Of a stretch of DNA of 64,000 bases, positions 21,657 through 32,723 are shown in pieces. The DNA is from Centrapalus pauciflorus (taxonomy: Eukaryota > Streptophyta > Magnoliopsida > Asterales > Asteraceae): NCBI GenBank assembly GCA_020465985.1, contig JAANYP010002858.1, positions 48,260 to 112,259 of the forward strand, read 5' to 3'. Positions within the stretch are counted from its first letter, which is position 1, and every line of letters begins with the position of its first letter. The notes under the pieces were generated by a model. It was not told the DNA's origin, made no database searches, and saw only the letters and a program-made list of their open reading frames with translations. The translations under genes were made by a program, and so were the position numbers.

Positions 21657-22493
21657 TGTAACAACCTAGCTTTTGATTACTGTACTTGACTTATAATGTA
21701 ATTTTACTTGCATTATTTATATTGTAAGTTATGTTAATTAATAAAAGATATGATTAAGTTAAACATAGGTTATGTATTAAGTATAAAGTAACAATTTAAA
21801 AGAATGAGATAAATAAAACTCATATGTCCAAATTATGAAAAATGAAACTTTCAATATATAAAAACCCAAAAGAATGTTCATCTGCTCATTATCACCTACC
21901 AAAGGATTTCCTTCACTCTCTTAAAAAGAAAGCTACGGCTTCTTCATCAAATCCATCTCAATTCATCATCAATCTTGAAACAAAATTGAGATTTGAAGCC
22001 AAAAAATTCAACAACAAGTACCAAGCAACCATAATCTACATATATTTAAGGTAAATGATCAACTTAAAGATGTTCTTTGGTTTAAATTGAAACCCATGGT
22101 TTTATGAGTTTTATGAACACCAATTGAGCTTCAAAACCATGAAATTGGACCAAGTTTAGTGTTATAAAATTAAAATAAATCCCATGCATGTAGTTCTTAC
22201 GTGTTTAGTTGATTATATTTGCATTTCCAAGCCTTAACTCCAATTCTGAAATTATAAATCTGAAACTTGTAATGTTGATGTCCTAGTTGTTCTGTTCTGT
22301 TTTTTAGCCGTAAAAAATGAAGGCCAAGAAGGCCATTTGGCCTTCGGCCAGGACTATACATATGTGTGTGTTTATTCATATATAAGATGCCTTTATCAAC
22401 CTTAAATTCTACTGAAATGCTGCTGGAAATTAAGGGAAAACAGAATTAAACGTGCAGACTTGTGTAAGTGTGTTTGTATGTACAGAAATGTAA

Positions 22494-23135
22494 GATCCGA
22501 GACTCACAATATGTGAATCTCATATGTATTTAAACACCAAACAGCAGTCATCCTTCCTTTTATGCATACAAATTGAAGTGTAGTGTTGTTATGAAAGGAC
22601 CGAGATTTACAAAGTGGTGAATCTCGGATGTGTGCTGGTCGACCAAACAGAATCAGCAGCCAATTACCATTCCTTTTACTCATATAAGTGTGTATTGCTG
22701 GTGAAAGATCCGAGACTCATGTTATAGCAAGTCTTGGATGTATGTATAATTGTAACCAGCTGCCATTTCTTTCTTTTTTCTTTATATGTACATAAGTAAG
22801 CAAGTGTGGTGTGATGTTTATAGATGAGATCCGAGACTCATCATGGTGACAAGTCTCGGATGTAGGTACCTGTCCAGCAGCAGCCCACAACACGCAGCAC
22901 ATAACCAAGTCTCTTATGTGTTTGGTTTGCAAAAGTTCTGAAATTCATATATAGGTGAATCTCGGATGTTTTAAAATATCAAATAGCAGCCTTTCCTTTT
23001 TATGAACCAAGTAAATTTAGTGTATGTGTGTGTCCAGCAGTGTCCTTTTTCCCTTACCTTCTATAATCTAAAATGTCGTGTGGATAGGAGTAGTTCCAAG
23101 ACTTACAATATATGTAAGTCTCACATGTGTGCAGC
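22494..23135. repeat. Tandem array of six hairpin units
   Basis: Six diverged units start near 22494, 22597, 22707, 22828, 22935 and 23093, about 105-160 bp apart. Each holds CCGAGACT...AGTCTCGGA or a decayed form, an inverted repeat that can fold into a stem of about 9-11 bp. Between hairpins the units share words such as AGCAGCC and TCCTTTT with short T-runs. Confidence 0.7.
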
Positions 23136-23287
23136 CATTTATACATATGTATATGCACAATGTAGCATCAAATTAAAGTATAAAAAACATGTATGTGTGA
23201 TCATTTAATAGGAATCAAAGTTTATATACTTGCCATCAAATTGAAATATATGAACTTAGGGGTATGATCAATATACATACATACATA

Positions 23288-23288
<1 letters not shown>

Positions 23289-23366
<78 letters not shown>
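23289..23366. repeat. AT microsatellite
   Basis: A nearly pure (AT)n run lies directly left of the TIR element. A second (AT)n run at 24497-24579 lies directly right, so the element probably inserted into one AT tract. Confidence 0.95.
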
Positions 23367-23373
<7 letters not shown>

Positions 23374-23378
23374 TGAGA

Positions 23379-24209
23379 GGTTCAATTGAGAACTTTTATG
23401 CATCGAGGTACAAAAGAATCTATATCATCCATTAGATCAAAAAATTGTGTGGAGTAGATCAATGGCAAAAGGGTAAATAGTTGGATAATGTTATGCATAT
23501 TGTGCATTGTAGAAACAAACAAGGAAGGGCGTTTTAGGGAATGTGCATACCTTATTAAATTTAATATTTTAACAAATAATCAAATAATAAAGGATAAATG
23601 AATTCATTGATATACTTCCAAATTTAACAAAAATATACACAAATTAATCTATGCATCGTGTTCAAAAACGACACAATTAACAAAAAAATACACAAATTTA
23701 TCTATTCATCGTGTTCATCGTTCATCTCCATACCATCTATTTTGTTCATCATCTTCATGTTCATCTTCTTGATGCATCTTCGTGCATCATCTTAATTCAT
23801 CATCGTTTTCATGTTTAATCATCTTCGTTCATCATCGATTTTCATCTTCATTTTCATGTTCATCTTCTTCTTTCATATTCGTTCATGATCTTGATGTTCA
23901 TCGTCTTCATGTTCATCTTTTCATATATGATGGTAATGGTGAATAGCGGCAATGGCCGGTGGTTGTGATAGGCCGAAAGAAAAAGAGAGGAAATGAAGGT
24001 CGAGAGAGAGGGGGTGGACAACCATGGTGGTGGCGGTACACAAACATGGTGGTGGTGGAGAGAGTGATGCACAACCGTGGAGGCTTTTTCGCGGCCGAAA
24101 TGGAGAGGGGGAGAGGCGAGTGAGATAGAGAGAGTGAACCGTGGTGGTGGTGGTGGTGGCGGCGATGACGCACAACAACCACGGTGGTTCAAGGGCCGAA
24201 AGAAGAGGA

Positions 24210-24251
<42 letters not shown>

Positions 24252-24490
24252 TAGAGAGAGAGTGTGTGTATGTGTGTGTGGTTGAGAGAAAGAGGGAGGA
24301 AGAGAAGGAAAGTGAGAAATTTAAGGAAATTTAATTAATTAGTGTTTTAATTTCCATTTTTTTATTTATATATATTTAATTTCAAATTTATTTTGTATTC
24401 CTTAAATGCCCATTATGCACCCTTGGTAGATTATTCGATGCATAAAAGTTCTTAGAGGTTCCTCGGTGCATAAAAGTTCTCAATTGAACC
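23379..24490. mobile_element. Non-autonomous TIR DNA element
   Basis: The ends form a 30-bp inverted repeat with one mismatch: GGTTCAATTGAGAACTTTTA at 23379 and its complement ending at 24490. Part of the end repeat (GATGCATAAAAGTTCT) is present a second time at about 24438-24453. The inside has TTCATC-rich simple sequence (about 23700-23930), GTGGTGG-rich sequence (about 24025-24160) and a GA run (24211-24247). There is no transposase; the open frames inside are low-complexity. The family is uncertain, MULE-like by TIR style; the TSD is hidden by the AT repeats. Confidence 0.75.
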
Positions 24491-24496
24491 CCAATC

Positions 24497-24579
<83 letters not shown>
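24497..24579. repeat. AT microsatellite
   Basis: (TA)n with few interruptions; right flank of the TIR element. Confidence 0.95.
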
Positions 24580-24582
<3 letters not shown>

Positions 24583-26160
24583 CATAAACATTTAGTTTAT
24601 ATCTTAAAGGAAGACATTATGATATAAGGACATAATTAAAACATATGTATAGGTCAATTGCTTCTCATATTCATTTGAAAGCATGTTAAGTGTTCTTATT
24701 TCATAAATAAATGAATGGCATGATTAAGTAAATGTGCTTAAGTGAATACACATGCAACTTTATGAACATATAGACATCAAATAAGATCATGGCATCACTT
24801 TATATGCATCTTTATGAGTTTTCAAATGCAAATGAAAGCTTGAAATGACTAAAAGAAATCACACATGTCCATGAAAAAGACATAAATGCTCATAAGTCAT
24901 CAAAATCATGTCAACACAAGTCCCAAGTTCGATGACGATTCAACAGAGCCTAATATGACATGATAAGCCATTAACTGTTAAGTCTTTAAATCAAATGTTC
25001 ATGCAAATGCTAAACACTAGATAGGTTCTGATAAATCTAAACAAAGTAATAAAAGTTAAAGTTATTGAAAGTGGGTCAAAGTCTGTAAAGCCAAGCCAAG
25101 TCTAGAAAGCCAAAGCCTAAAGATAAATCCTGAGGTAACTTAGGTTGTGGAGTAATCCGTTGGCCAAAGTCAACAGCACAGTCTAAATCAGTAAACATTT
25201 AGTTATAGATATTTCAGCTTTACATGCCTGATTATGGGTGACACATATTGTTGTTCATAGCTTATTTGGCATTCATATATGCTCAGCTGGATTGTGACCT
25301 GTGCTCACCATGGTTCGGTGATCCCATGTGGATCATGATTGCTATTTGATATATCATCCTGCACACATTACATTTTCAGTTTATATTAGTTATCATTATA
25401 AACTGATGTTGCTATCATGACCTTGATTTGTATTGCTTATCATCCTTGCTTGCATCATTGATTTATCTGTATTCAGCTTAGCATTTTAGCCTTACTGGTC
25501 TATTGCCTAGACCTTACTTATGTCACCAGTTCATCTAAACTTGGTGGTTGCTTACTCCGATGCTCCCCCACGTAGTCTACTGGTAGCTAGCCCAGTATTG
25601 AGTGGATAGCTTCCACTAAAAGAGTGAGCGTGACTTGGACATCATCCTGATCGTGTTTGTTATGTCTAACTTTGCGTGGCTATTGGTGGCAGTCAAGTGA
25701 TATCACGCTATTACCCACATTCCGCCTTGCATTACAACATGTTTACTGATAAATCTATAATCTCACTAAGTCATTGCTTACAGTTGTTGTATCTCTTTAC
25801 AGGAAAAGATAAGGTCAAATCACCTATTGGACCTAGTTCTTAGGTCTGTCAAGATCAAGTGAAGCATTTAGACTCTACTCAACGACCCCTTTGGTACAGC
25901 TTTGGAGATGTTAATTGTGGTGGTTGGGTGGATTTGCTTTGTTGTATGGAAGTTATGTACTAGACTAGTCTTGTACCCTTATTAGTTTAATTTGAACTCT
26001 GTATGATTACTTTAAAAATTCTATTAAATTTAATCCTAATAGTTTTACTATAATTAGAATTCCGCAACTTAATTACTCTGTCTTAGTTATGATTGATATC
26101 GTCTTGCAAATTTGGGACCTAGTCGCTAAGACTCCTTCGTAACGAGTGATCTTCACAGGA

Positions 26161-26171
26161 TGGTATCAGAG
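26161..26171 (+). other. Gypsy primer-binding site (tRNA-iMet)
   Basis: TGGTATCAGAG lies three bases after the LTR end. It matches the initiator tRNA-Met complement used by several plant gypsy and copia families. Confidence 0.85.
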
Positions 26172-26357
26172 AAAATAGTTTGAGTGAATCTAGTATTAAG
26201 TGGGTAATACTTGATCTCAAACTAAAGCAATATATAAGTATCAATCACTTAGGTGGTTTGAACTAAGATAGGATGTACATGTCGTTAGGATGGTAATAGC
26301 GATACATAGTTATTAGTCTATAAACTGAAAGTCGCATGATTTTAATTTTCAGTAAAG

Positions 26358-27885
26358 ATGTATGGACCAGGTGATATCCCTGACAATGTTATGCCCCAAC
26401 AAATGTACGAGATGATGCAAGAATTGTTAGCACAACAAGCAGAACAACAAAATAAAAACATACAAGAACAATTTCAAGCCCGAGATGAGGCTAAAACCAA
26501 AAGAAGAGCTGATAAGAAAAATAAAAGAAAAGATAAACAAGTCCAAAACCAAGAATCTGATTCTAAGAACTTAAACCCAGACACTCAAACTGGTCAGCCA
26601 AAAGGTTGTAAGTTCAAAGATTTCAAAGCTAGTGGTGCGTTAAACTTTAAGGGTACAGTAAACCCTAACCAAGCTTTGGATTGGATTAGCCATACTTTTT
26701 AGTATCTCTGACTGCCTTGATTCCAAGGAAGTAAAGTTTGCTGCTGCACTATTTGTCGGCGCTGCTCGTGCCTGGTGGAAAACACAAATGAGTTTATTTG
26801 GTGAGGATGTCGAGTGGGATCGGTTTCTCGATATGTTCCACGCAAAGTATTGCCATGCTGATCAACAAGACAAGATGGAGGTTCAGCTAATGCAACTGAC
26901 ACAAGGCACCAAGACAGTAGATGAATATGAGCACGAATTCTCGCGGCTATGTGGTTATTCTTCTTATCAAGTGGCCACAGATTAAAGGAAAATGAACCGG
27001 TTTCGCAGAGGTTTAAATCCGAGATACAGGCATCCAATGAGCGCTAATACGTACAAGACTTACCTCGAAATGGTCGAAGCGGCAACACAAATAGAAAGTG
27101 AGTACTTAAAGTACGGTGATCAGCTTGTTGCTCCACAGTCAAATCCAACCTGTCCCTCCCCACCGAAGAATCATCGATTCAACACGTTCTTTAACCTCAA
27201 AAATCAAAGTCTCAGCAATCTCAACAGTGTAGTTCACCCCAGAAAGCCCAGGCCAATTCTATCACTAATGAACCAAGACTCTGCAAACGATGTAAGAAAT
27301 CACCTATGGGGCAGTGCAATCCTGATGATGCTACCTGCTATGCGTGTAGGAAAATCGGCCACAGTAGTGAAGAATGCCCCCAAAGAGGTCATAGATGTGC
27401 TAAATGTTGAAAGCGAGAGTCATCTCTTATACCAATGTCGTTACGGCCATAGAAGCCAATCACAGTCATCTGTTGGTGGTTCAACCATGAGGAGTTCAGC
27501 TGCAATGCCAACTGCTAGAACCCGAGCATTCCAAATCACAGTAAAAGATGCTAAGGAAACACCAGACGTAGTTACGGGTATGTTCTCACTCAACTCTATC
27601 CTGACCCGTGTATTATTTGAATCTGGTGCTAGTCGTTCCTTTATATCGACCACTTTTGCACGAAGGTTATCCAAATCTCCCTCGAAGCTCTCAGTTATAC
27701 TTGATATTGAGACGGCTAGTAACAGTTATCTTATGGATTATTCTGTGTATCAAAATTGTACTCTACTTGTCAACAACGTCGTACTCAATCTCGATCTTAT
27801 CCCGATTCCGTTGAAAGAATTTGACGTCATTATCGGCATGGATTGGTTGATGAATAATGAAGTTACTATCGTCTACAATCACTGA
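26358..27885 (+). pseudogene. gag: Ty3/gypsy gag and protease
   Basis: The start ATG is at 26358 (MYGPGDIPDN). A Gln/Lys-rich N-terminus leads to the retrotransposon Gag core (FVGAARAWWKTQ, then VDEYEHEFSRLCGY). There is a frameshift near 26700 and a TAA at 26983-26985. The zinc knuckle (CYACRKIGHSSEEC, about 27336-27377) now lies in a different frame from the flanking Gag. Protease follows in VLFESGASRSFIS, where the catalytic Asp of the DSGA motif has become Glu, and ends near IIGMDWL. The product would be the gypsy capsid and protease, but it cannot be made intact. The next stop is at 27883. Confidence 0.88.
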
Positions 27886-29448
27886 ATAATCAAAATCAAG
27901 TCTTCAGACGGTCGTGTGTTGGAAATCAAAGGCGATAAGCGTAAAGGTGCCCACTACTAGAAAGCATGCAAGTATTTGACTAAGGGTCATGAGTCCTATC
28001 AATGCTACATAATGTCTGAATCTATCCCTGAAATCAAATAAAATCTGTTTCTGATGTCCCAATCGTCTGTGAGTTCCCAAACGTATTTCTTGATGATATC
28101 TCTCGATTGCCACCAGAACGTCAAGTTGAGTTTGGTATCGACTTAATTCCTGGTCAGCTCCAATCGCCAAAGCTCCATACACACTTACGCCTGCAGAAAT
28201 ACAGGAAATGTCAAAACAATTGCAAGGTCTGTTAGAGAAGGGTTTTATAAGACCTAGTTCATCTCTGTGGTGTGCACCTGTCCTAAAACAAAGACAGAAC
28301 TCATCGTATGTGCATTGACTACCGGAAGTTGAACAAAGTCACAATCAAGGATAAGTATCCTCTGCCCAGAATCGATGATCTACTTGATCAGCTACATTGA
28401 GCAAGTTATTTCCCCAAAATTGATCTTTGTTCTGGGTATCATCAGTTGAAAGTCAAAGAAGAGGATATCTCTAAGACAGCTTTCCGAACGAGAATGATCA
28501 TTACGAATTTCTTGTAATGTCATTAGGTCTAACTAATGCACCAGCGGCGTTCATGGATCTCATGAATCGCGTGTGCAGACTAATATTGGATAAGTCAGTT
28601 ATCGTATTCATAAACGATATTCTGATCTACTCTAAAATGGAAGCTGATCATGCTGTCCATTTACGCCAATTGCCAGATTTATTGAGTAAAGAGAGACTAC
28701 GCAAAATTTTCAAAAATGTAAATTCTAGCTCAGACAGGTATAAATACTTATATTGTCTTGAGATATTTCTTAGAAGTCATTTGTCTCTATAAAACTTGAA
28801 ATTCTATTTTGTTGTTGTTATACATCCAATTCCTTGGCCATGTCATGTCCGGCGAAGGTATTTCCGTTGATCCGCCTAAAGTCGAGCCTGTCCAGGAATG
28901 GCAAACACCTCGAAATGCCTCTAAAATCTGAAGTTTCCTTGGATTGGCTAGTCACCACTGGAAATTCATAAAGGACTTCTCGAAAATTGTTGTACCACTT
29001 ACGATGCTAACGCGAAAGAACACTCCTTTCGTATGGTTTGATAAGCAGCAAAAAGCCTTTGAAACTCTGAAGCAAAAATCTTGTCCAAGCGCCAATCCTA
29101 GCCTTACCAGCAGGAAATGATGACTCTGTTGTCTATAGTGATGCATCTGGTACAGGTTTAGGTTGTGTCCTCATGCAAAGGGGAAAATTCATTGTCTATG
29201 CTTCAAGGCAATTGAAAGACTACGAGAAAAGCATGCCAACTCATAATCTTGAGTTAGCTGTTGTTACCTTTGCATTGAAAATCTAGCGTCATTGTCTCTA
29301 TGGTACCAAGTGTCAGCTTATACTGACCATAAAAGCCTAAAGTACCTCTTTACTCAAAAGGATCTGAATATGAAATAGCGATAATCCTTGGAGGCAAGGA
29401 TTATCACTGCGAGATCCTATATCATCCTGGCAAAGCCAACGTGGTCGC
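27886..29448 (+). pseudogene. pol: Ty3/gypsy RT and RNase H, broken
   Basis: RT pieces are spread over several frames: CIDYRKLNKVTIKDKYPLPR (about 28310), FPKIDLCSGYHQLKV (about 28410), MSLGLTNAPAAFMDLMNRV (28517) and FINDILIYSK (about 28607), where the usual FIDD lost its first Asp to Asn. About 100 bp of unrelated sequence (about 28727-28820) interrupts the RT connection region. RNase H is visible in LQKAFETLK-type sequence (29047 on), DASGTGLGCVLMQ, and the last recognisable text, ILYHPGKANVV, at 29415-29447. The element is then cut at 29448 by the LTR of element D. The integrase is not in the window. RT before RNase H with integrase expected last is the gypsy order. Confidence 0.88.
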
Positions 29449-29990
29449 TGTAAGGTCCACACACTACAGATCTATCAAGGCGTGAATGGAGTCAAACGAG
29501 TGCGGAATCCTCGTTTAACGGTTACGGATCAATCACACGGAAACACGGAGTCGAACAAGATGTTGGACGATAGAACACCGACCCTACACGATGTATTGCT
29601 CCTTGGAACGCTGTAAACCTCTCTGAAATTCGTCTGAAACTGCTCTCATGAATCTCACAGTTAATTCTCAAAGTGGTAATAAAATAACACAAATAAGTTC
29701 ATGATGTAACCCTTAAGTTCGTGCATGGCCCAAGCCCGCGAACTTACAAGTTCAAGCCCATGCAGGTATGAACTTACTAGGGATAAGTTCGTACGAACTT
29801 ATGAGACCTAAGTTCGTAGCCTATGCCATATGAACTTAATCTCATAGTTCATAGCCTCATGAACTTATCACCATAAGTTCATAGCCTCGTGAACTTATCT
29901 AACAATCATGAACTTAGCATGCAAATGTAAACAACATACACAATCATGAACTTAATCCATAAATATAAACAAACAAACATGACTTGTATT
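29449..29990 (-). repeat. D 3' LTR, partial
   Basis: Its plus-strand start TGTAAGGTCC corresponds to the LTR end. About 70 bp there are similar to the Y LTR end (GAGTGCGGAATCCTCGTT). The next 260 bp carry about 15 copies of AAGTTCRT or its complement AYGAACTTA in alternating orientation (29696-29955). The LTR beginning and PPT are not recognisable; aORF sequence comes in near 29990, so a deletion joined the two. Confidence 0.65.
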
Positions 29991-30845
29991 AATAAATCGT
30001 TGTGAGTTTGCTCGCTTCGGTATATTCTCATTGGCTCTTAGAAATCATCGGATTAGGATTTGAATGAATCTTTGGAGCGGAACAAACTTCCTTGCTTTAT
30101 TTGTTGTTTTGGCCAGTTGAACCTCCTTTAAGTCTTCCCAGATGCACTAAGCATAGTCGTAATGCTTATTGAAAGCAATTCCATGAAATATCCGTAGACA
30201 GTGAATGCTACATCTGTCGATGCCTGTATGCTTAGAAGTCATACACCTATTGATGATCCCAAATAGCGTGTACCATTCCCCATTTAATCCATTTCTATGA
30301 AATTTGGAGCTCTTTGGTAGTGGCTTTGAGTAGCCCAGGCATATCAAATCATGAACTAGCTCCTCATCTGACACAAAATCTTCAAAATCAGCCAACTCAG
30401 GAAAGTTAACAGTGTCTATTCGTCTTGGAAGAAATAGGTTGTGACGAAGTCTGGCAAGAGTGATTTTGGTTTTAAACTGGTCTATGGTGACTTTAATCTG
30501 GTGATTGCCATCAGCAGGAACAAATTTGACTGTATGCCAAAATTGTTGTAGGTAGACCTGTGGGATTGAAGGTTTATACTGAAGAAGATAACCTAAACGA
30601 TGGCCTTTGAGAATATCTACAATTATAGGCTGACTGACTTGGATAACCTTGGTATCCAAATGATGGTTATTATCTCTGAAAGGTAGGCAATGTTTGGGTT
30701 TGACCAATTAGTTATCTGGGATGATAGTTGAAGGTGAGGGTCGTGCAACGGAGGTTGAACGAACAGGTGTAGATACGAGTGTATGATTGGATGATGAATC
30801 AGAATCAGATGAATTGGAATTCTGAGACTGAACTGGAGATGCCAT
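29991..30845 (-). pseudogene. D aORF, 3' truncated
   Basis: Start ATG at 30845 (MASPVQSQN), five bases below an acceptor-like TTTGTTTACAGG. A Ser-rich leader is interrupted by an in-frame TAA at 30708-30710, then comes the globular domain: VYLQQFWHTVKF, ARLRHNLFLPRR, LICLGYSKP, GEWYTLFGIINR, MAFNKHY-type block. Another TAG follows at about 30147, with readable aORF-like sequence (KEVQLAKTTNKARKF) to about 29995. The order FW-helix, LP block, LGY and Trp block matches the N-terminal domains of the S1 and Y aORFs, but identity is low. The C-terminal half seen in S1 is absent. Function unknown. Confidence 0.65.
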
Positions 30846-32723
30846 TTGAAAACCTGTAAACAAAATAACAAACATGTTAGTCAAGACAAATAAACAAATG
30901 AAATCCTTCAAAGTAGAAAAACTATAACATTTCATCAGAAATTATAAAAACTTGTGATTTTCTGTTTAAGGCATCGGGATTCCAGACAATAATAAACTAT
31001 TATTGACAGGATTCCAGAGTCAATCGCTCAGAGATCAATGTTAGAAAATCACAAATTTATAACAATTTCTTGAAAAAATGTGACATTTTTCTTAAAACAT
31101 TAAACATTTAACACTTAGGAAAAATTTTCTTTGAAACTCGAATGACTCTTTATTAGTCTCGAATAATACATGACCCAACTCGAGTAAGTCTATAAAGCAA
31201 CTCGAATGAATGGTAGACTGTCTCGAATATAACTTGGAATAAACTCGAACAGAACATGAAACAACTCGAATAGGTCTTAAAACAACTCGAATGACTCATG
31301 AAGAACATGAAACAACTCGACTTACATATGAATGGAACTCGAATATAACATGAATGTTCTCGAATGTTCAACAAGTCCAACTCGAAAGAATAAGGAATTT
31401 CCTCGAATACAACCTATGACCAACTCGAATATATTGATCACTCTGAAATGTTCTGTCATCAAGCATTCAACTCGCATGAAACACAGAAGTTTCTCGAATA
31501 TTACTTTAGTCAACTCGATTGACTCTTGAACTTTCTCGAATATCTTTTGATTCAACTCGAATGAGTCTTAGACTTTCTCGAAGATCTTTTGACTCAACTC
31601 GAATAAGTCTTAGACTTTCTCGAATGAAGCCTTTAATCGAGAAGTTCTATATGTATTTATTTTAAGTCCTCTATACACTGAAAAATCAAAAATTAATTCC
31701 ATGTAGTTTTTCAGTGATTTAAAACTTGTATGCCCCTCGAAAATCCTTTTTAAACACTTTTGTTTTACTGAACTTTGATTAAAAACAACATTTAAGTTGT
31801 TAAAAATGCAAATTTCAGAAAAAACTTTAACTCGAAGCTTTTTGACATTAAAATCCAAGTTTCTGTTTGTGTGGATTGTTTTGAACCATGAAATTCCAGA
31901 TTCATGTTCACATTCATATAACGAATCATCCCACACATTTAATTTCAGTTTTATGAACAAAAATCATGAATCACCATTAACATCCAAAATACTAACACTT
32001 TGAACAAAACACAAACAAATATACAGAACAGTTACATATAGATGTAAAATAAAATAAAAATTGAAAGAAACATACAAACAAGTAAATTACTCACAATATA
32101 ATCGAAATGTTTTCTTGAATCTTTCAAAAAGATGAGTGGGTTTTCGGTTTCTTCAGTGTGAAGAAAGAGTTTAGGGAAGATGATGAATACTGTATTATCC
32201 GAAAAAAATTTGAATTTGAATTTGAAATTTCAAATTTATAGAAACAAAAATTGATCCGGCCCATTATTTTCACTTTTATCCGGACCATTTCCAAAAAAAA
32301 TTAAAACCCACTTAATATCTTTTCAAAAAAAAATTTTAACAAAATAAAAACAAACAAAATATAATAAAACAAAGTAAAAAAATTTTAAAAACAAACAACA
32401 AAAAAAAAATTGAAAATAGACATAAACAAAAACAACAAAAAAATTTAAAATTGCTCCCCCTTTAATTTCTGAATATTGCTCCTCCTCAAACATGTATTGT
32501 ATTTCTCAGCTGAGCTCCCCCTACAAAATAACAGATAAATTTTATCAGATTTACTCAAAATCAGATAAATTTATTTTGCTGCTCCCCCTGCACATGACAA
32601 ACCAGATCTTGTTAAATTCCAAATAATATTAACTTTTTAAGATTCAAGAATTTAACATCAGATTAAAATCAATAAAAAATGAAAATTTAAAATTATAAAT
32701 TGAAACTACTGAATTATTAAATC
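30846..32723 (-). repeat. D pol-aORF spacer with TCGA-motif array
   Basis: No gene is supported. Between about 31136 and 31630 there are about 21 copies of CTCGA, mostly ACTCGAAT or TCTCGAAT on the plus strand, about 24 bp apart; the last part (31500-31625) approaches a 45-bp tandem repeat with GAGTCTTAGACTTT. Next come AT-rich DNA and A-rich stretches (about 32280-32420). Three GCTCCCCCT-type blocks (32453, 32513, 32581) read as purine-rich PPT-like tracts on the minus strand. The small open frames across the array are by-products of the repeats. Confidence 0.75.

Larger units (their letters stand above)
21657..26157 (+). repeat. Very long gypsy 5' LTR (about 4.5 kb)
   Basis: It begins TGTAACAACC exactly where C0 pol is broken and ends CTTCACA three bases before a tRNA-iMet primer site and a gypsy gag, so the whole stretch behaves as one LTR. 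It contains a TATA-like TATATAAAA (21855-21863), a donor-like AAGGTAAAT (22048-22056), a hairpin repeat array, two AT microsatellites flanking a TIR element, and an acceptor-like CTCTTTACAGG ending at 25802. No second LTR copy is in the window, so the length is inferred from boundaries only. Confidence 0.65.

Noticed and set aside
23860..24192. Overlapping minus-strand open frames rich in Pro, His and Thr
   Set aside because: They lie in GTGGTGG- and TTCATC-type simple sequence inside a TIR element; three frames are open at once, which is the effect of low complexity.
29696..29955. Heat-shock elements (TTCnnGAA) in the D LTR
   Set aside because: The words are GAACTT/AAGTTC with spacings other than two bases between TTC and GAA; I found no true TTCnnGAA series.
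31136..31630. CRISPR-like array
   Set aside because: The repeat word is only 5-8 bp, the spacing is irregular, the context is a plant retroelement and no cas genes are present.
31153..31960. Open frames across the D spacer
   Set aside because: They follow the CTCGA repeat and AT-rich DNA; no domain, and both strands are open together.
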